Shown here: positions 62,801-64,000 of the stretch, piece by piece | Numbering within the stretch: position 1 is the stretch's first letter | Layout: every line of letters begins with the position of its first letter | From: Pseudomonas sp. CFBP 13711 | GTDB lineage: Bacteria > Pseudomonadota > Gammaproteobacteria > Pseudomonadales > Pseudomonadaceae | Reading direction: 5' to 3' | DNA: 64,000 nucleotides | Assembly: GCF_014842265.1 (NCBI RefSeq) | Contig: NZ_JACYVI010000007.1 | Location: forward strand, 264,002-328,001 | The notes under the pieces: generated by a model | Databases searched by the model: none | What the model was told of the DNA's origin: nothing | Seen by the model: the letters and a program-made list of their open reading frames with translations, nothing else | Translations under genes and position numbers: made by a program

Positions 62801-63091
62801 ATGACGATGCTGCGTATTCCTCTGCTGGTGTTGGGCCTGCTGCTGAGCGCCCAGGGTTTTGCCGCCACCGCGCAACAAAACAAGATGACCACCTGCAACG
62901 CCGATGCCTCGGCCAAATCCCTGAAGGGCGACGAGCGCAAGGCGTTCATGAGCACCTGCCTGAAGGCCACGCCTGCGCCTGCCGCCACTCAGCAGGAGAA
63001 GATGAAAACCTGCAACGCCACGGCCAGTACCCAGGCGCTCAAGGGCGATGCGCGCAAGGCATTCATGAGCGATTGTCTTAAAAAGAAATAA
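62801..63091 (+). CDS. psiF: PsiF repeat family protein
   Basis: The 96-residue precursor has a signal peptide ending at GFAA before TAQQNKM. Two PsiF repeats follow, each with two cysteines (KMTTCNADASAKSLKGDERK and KMKTCNATASTQALKGDARK, each followed by AFM-Cys). In E. coli psiF is phosphate-starvation inducible through PhoB. I see no full Pho box here, only a CTGTCAG half near 62687. Function unknown. Confidence 0.9.
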   Translation: MTMLRIPLLVLGLLLSAQGFAATAQQNKMTTCNADASAKSLKGDERKAFMSTCLKATPAPAATQQEKMKTCNATASTQALKGDARKAFMSDCLKKK

Positions 63092-63279
63092 TTTTCCGAG
63101 CCGATTCCAGGCGCTGAAAAGCGGCGCCAGCCCCTGTACTTTCTGCGATTGCGGCCGATGATCTGGCCTGCAATCGCAGCCTCCTTGCGCTTGAGCCCTC
63201 AAGGGCTTTCGCGTCGCTGGTTCTCCACTCAGAACGCTGGCAGACTGCCCATCCTTCACGCCGCTCGTTTTGAGGCTGT

Positions 63280-64000
63280 ATGCCAACGTTTACGCCCCGT
63301 CAAGTCTATCTGGCCAGTTGCATTCTCGTGTTCGGCGGGTTGCTGCTGGTCCTGCCGCTCAACCTTCTGCCCAGTCTGCTGGCGGGTTTGCTGGTGTATG
63401 AGCTGGTCGACATGCTCACGCCGCAGCTGCAACGGCTGATTGCCGGCGAGCGCGCGCGGTGGCTGGCGGTGGCGTTGCTGGGCACTCTGGTGGTGACCGT
63501 ACTGGCGTTGCTGTTTGCCGGCGCGATCAGCTTTTTGCTGCACGAAGCGGAAAACCCCGGCGCGTCGCTGGATAAATTCATGATTCTAGTGGACCGCGCC
63601 CGCGGTCAGCTGCCGCCCTTCATCGACAACTACCTGCCGGCCAGCGCCACCGAGTTTCAGGTGTCGCTCAGCGCCTGGCTGACCAAGCACCTCGGCGAGC
63701 TGCAACTGCTCGGCAAGGGCGCGGCGCACATGTTCGTGACGCTGCTGATCGGCATGGTGCTGGGCGCGATCATTGCCTTGCAGCGCATTCCCGATGTCAC
63801 CAAGCGCAAGCCATTGGCGGCGGCGCTGTTCGAGCGTCTGCACCTGCTGACCCAAGCCTTCCGCAATATCGTCTTCGCGCAAATCAAGATCTCGCTGCTG
63901 AACACGGCGTTCACCTCGATCTTCCTGGCGGTGATCCTGCCACTGTGTGGCGTGCACCTGCCGCTGACCAAAACCCTGATTGTGCTGACCTTTCTGCTGG
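63280..64000 (+). CDS. AI-2E family transporter (3' end beyond window)
   Basis: The frame from ATG 63280 is open to the window edge, giving about 240 residues of a protein usually near 350. It shows early transmembrane helices (YLASCILVFGGLLLVLPLNL and LLAGLLVYELVDML) and then a periplasmic-like region before further helices. This pattern matches the AI-2E/PerM (UPF0118) family of exporters. The substrate is unknown. Confidence 0.85.
   Translation, partial: MPTFTPRQVYLASCILVFGGLLLVLPLNLLPSLLAGLLVYELVDMLTPQLQRLIAGERARWLAVALLGTLVVTVLALLFAGAISFLLHEAENPGASLDKFMILVDRARGQLPPFIDNYLPASATEFQVSLSAWLTKHLGELQLLGKGAAHMFVTLLIGMVLGAIIALQRIPDVTKRKPLAAALFERLHLLTQAFRNIVFAQIKISLLNTAFTSIFLAVILPLCGVHLPLTKTLIVLTFLL

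Overview
The window is chromosomal DNA of a Pseudomonas, most likely of the fluorescens/syringae side of the genus. The case rests on gene order (the nnrD-tsaE-amiB-mutL-miaA-hfq-hflX-hflK-hflC run, purA with rnr and rlmB nearby, azu-DUF1338-nadE-pncB, ureE-ureF-ureG next to a DesT-like regulator, a bacterioferritin, osmE), a classical azurin, an 86-residue Hfq, and many typical Pseudomonas REP hairpins. Base composition is even and GC rich. I see no prophage, insertion sequence, CRISPR array or rRNA operon. The species assignment is inference.

Layout. 1-3.3 kb: rsgA (cut by the window edge), orn, a TRIC-type membrane protein, and queG on the minus strand. 3.4-13.6 kb: the conserved housekeeping superoperon nnrD-tsaE-amiB-mutL-miaA-hfq-hflX-hflK-hflC, with overlapping or near-overlapping genes, closed by an intrinsic terminator. 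13.9-18.5 kb: hisZ, purA and a chemoreceptor. 18.5-19 kb: two identical tRNA-Leu(CAG) genes on the minus strand, each with its own terminator. 19.1-28.9 kb: rnr-rlmB, then rpsF-rpsR-DUF2232-rplI, dnaB and a YgiQ-type radical SAM gene. 29.1-35.9 kb: a three-gene block of two transglutaminase-like proteins around a circularly permuted ATP-grasp/alpha-E protein, whose substrate is unknown. 36-40.4 kb: two very small genes, azurin, a DUF1338 enzyme, nadE and pncB. 40.7-50.3 kb: a LysR regulator, lysine/pipecolate catabolic amaB and amaA, and the branched-chain amino acid transporter livKHMGF behind a good sigma-54 promoter. 50.3-51 kb: 0.7 kb without a credible gene, holding hairpins and DnaA-box-like sites. 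51-64 kb: a short-chain dehydrogenase, an AGE-family isomerase, ureJ-ureG-ureF-ureE behind a sigma-54/NtrC-type control region, a DesT-like regulator with no desaturase beside it, a small secreted repeat protein, an AsmA-like protein, bacterioferritin, OsmE, a decayed lipase 3' end, a DMT transporter, PsiF and the start of an AI-2E-type transporter.

How the parts fit. The first half is mostly translation, repair and envelope housekeeping. The second half has a nitrogen theme: amino acid uptake (liv), lysine catabolism (ama) and urease maturation (ure). The promoters of the liv and ure blocks both read as sigma-54 elements. Less expected items are the ATP-grasp/transglutaminase block, the lipase remnant inside an apparently empty gap at 61.2-61.4 kb, the 39-codon gene at 36.4-36.5 kb, and the structured gene-free stretch before the short-chain dehydrogenase.
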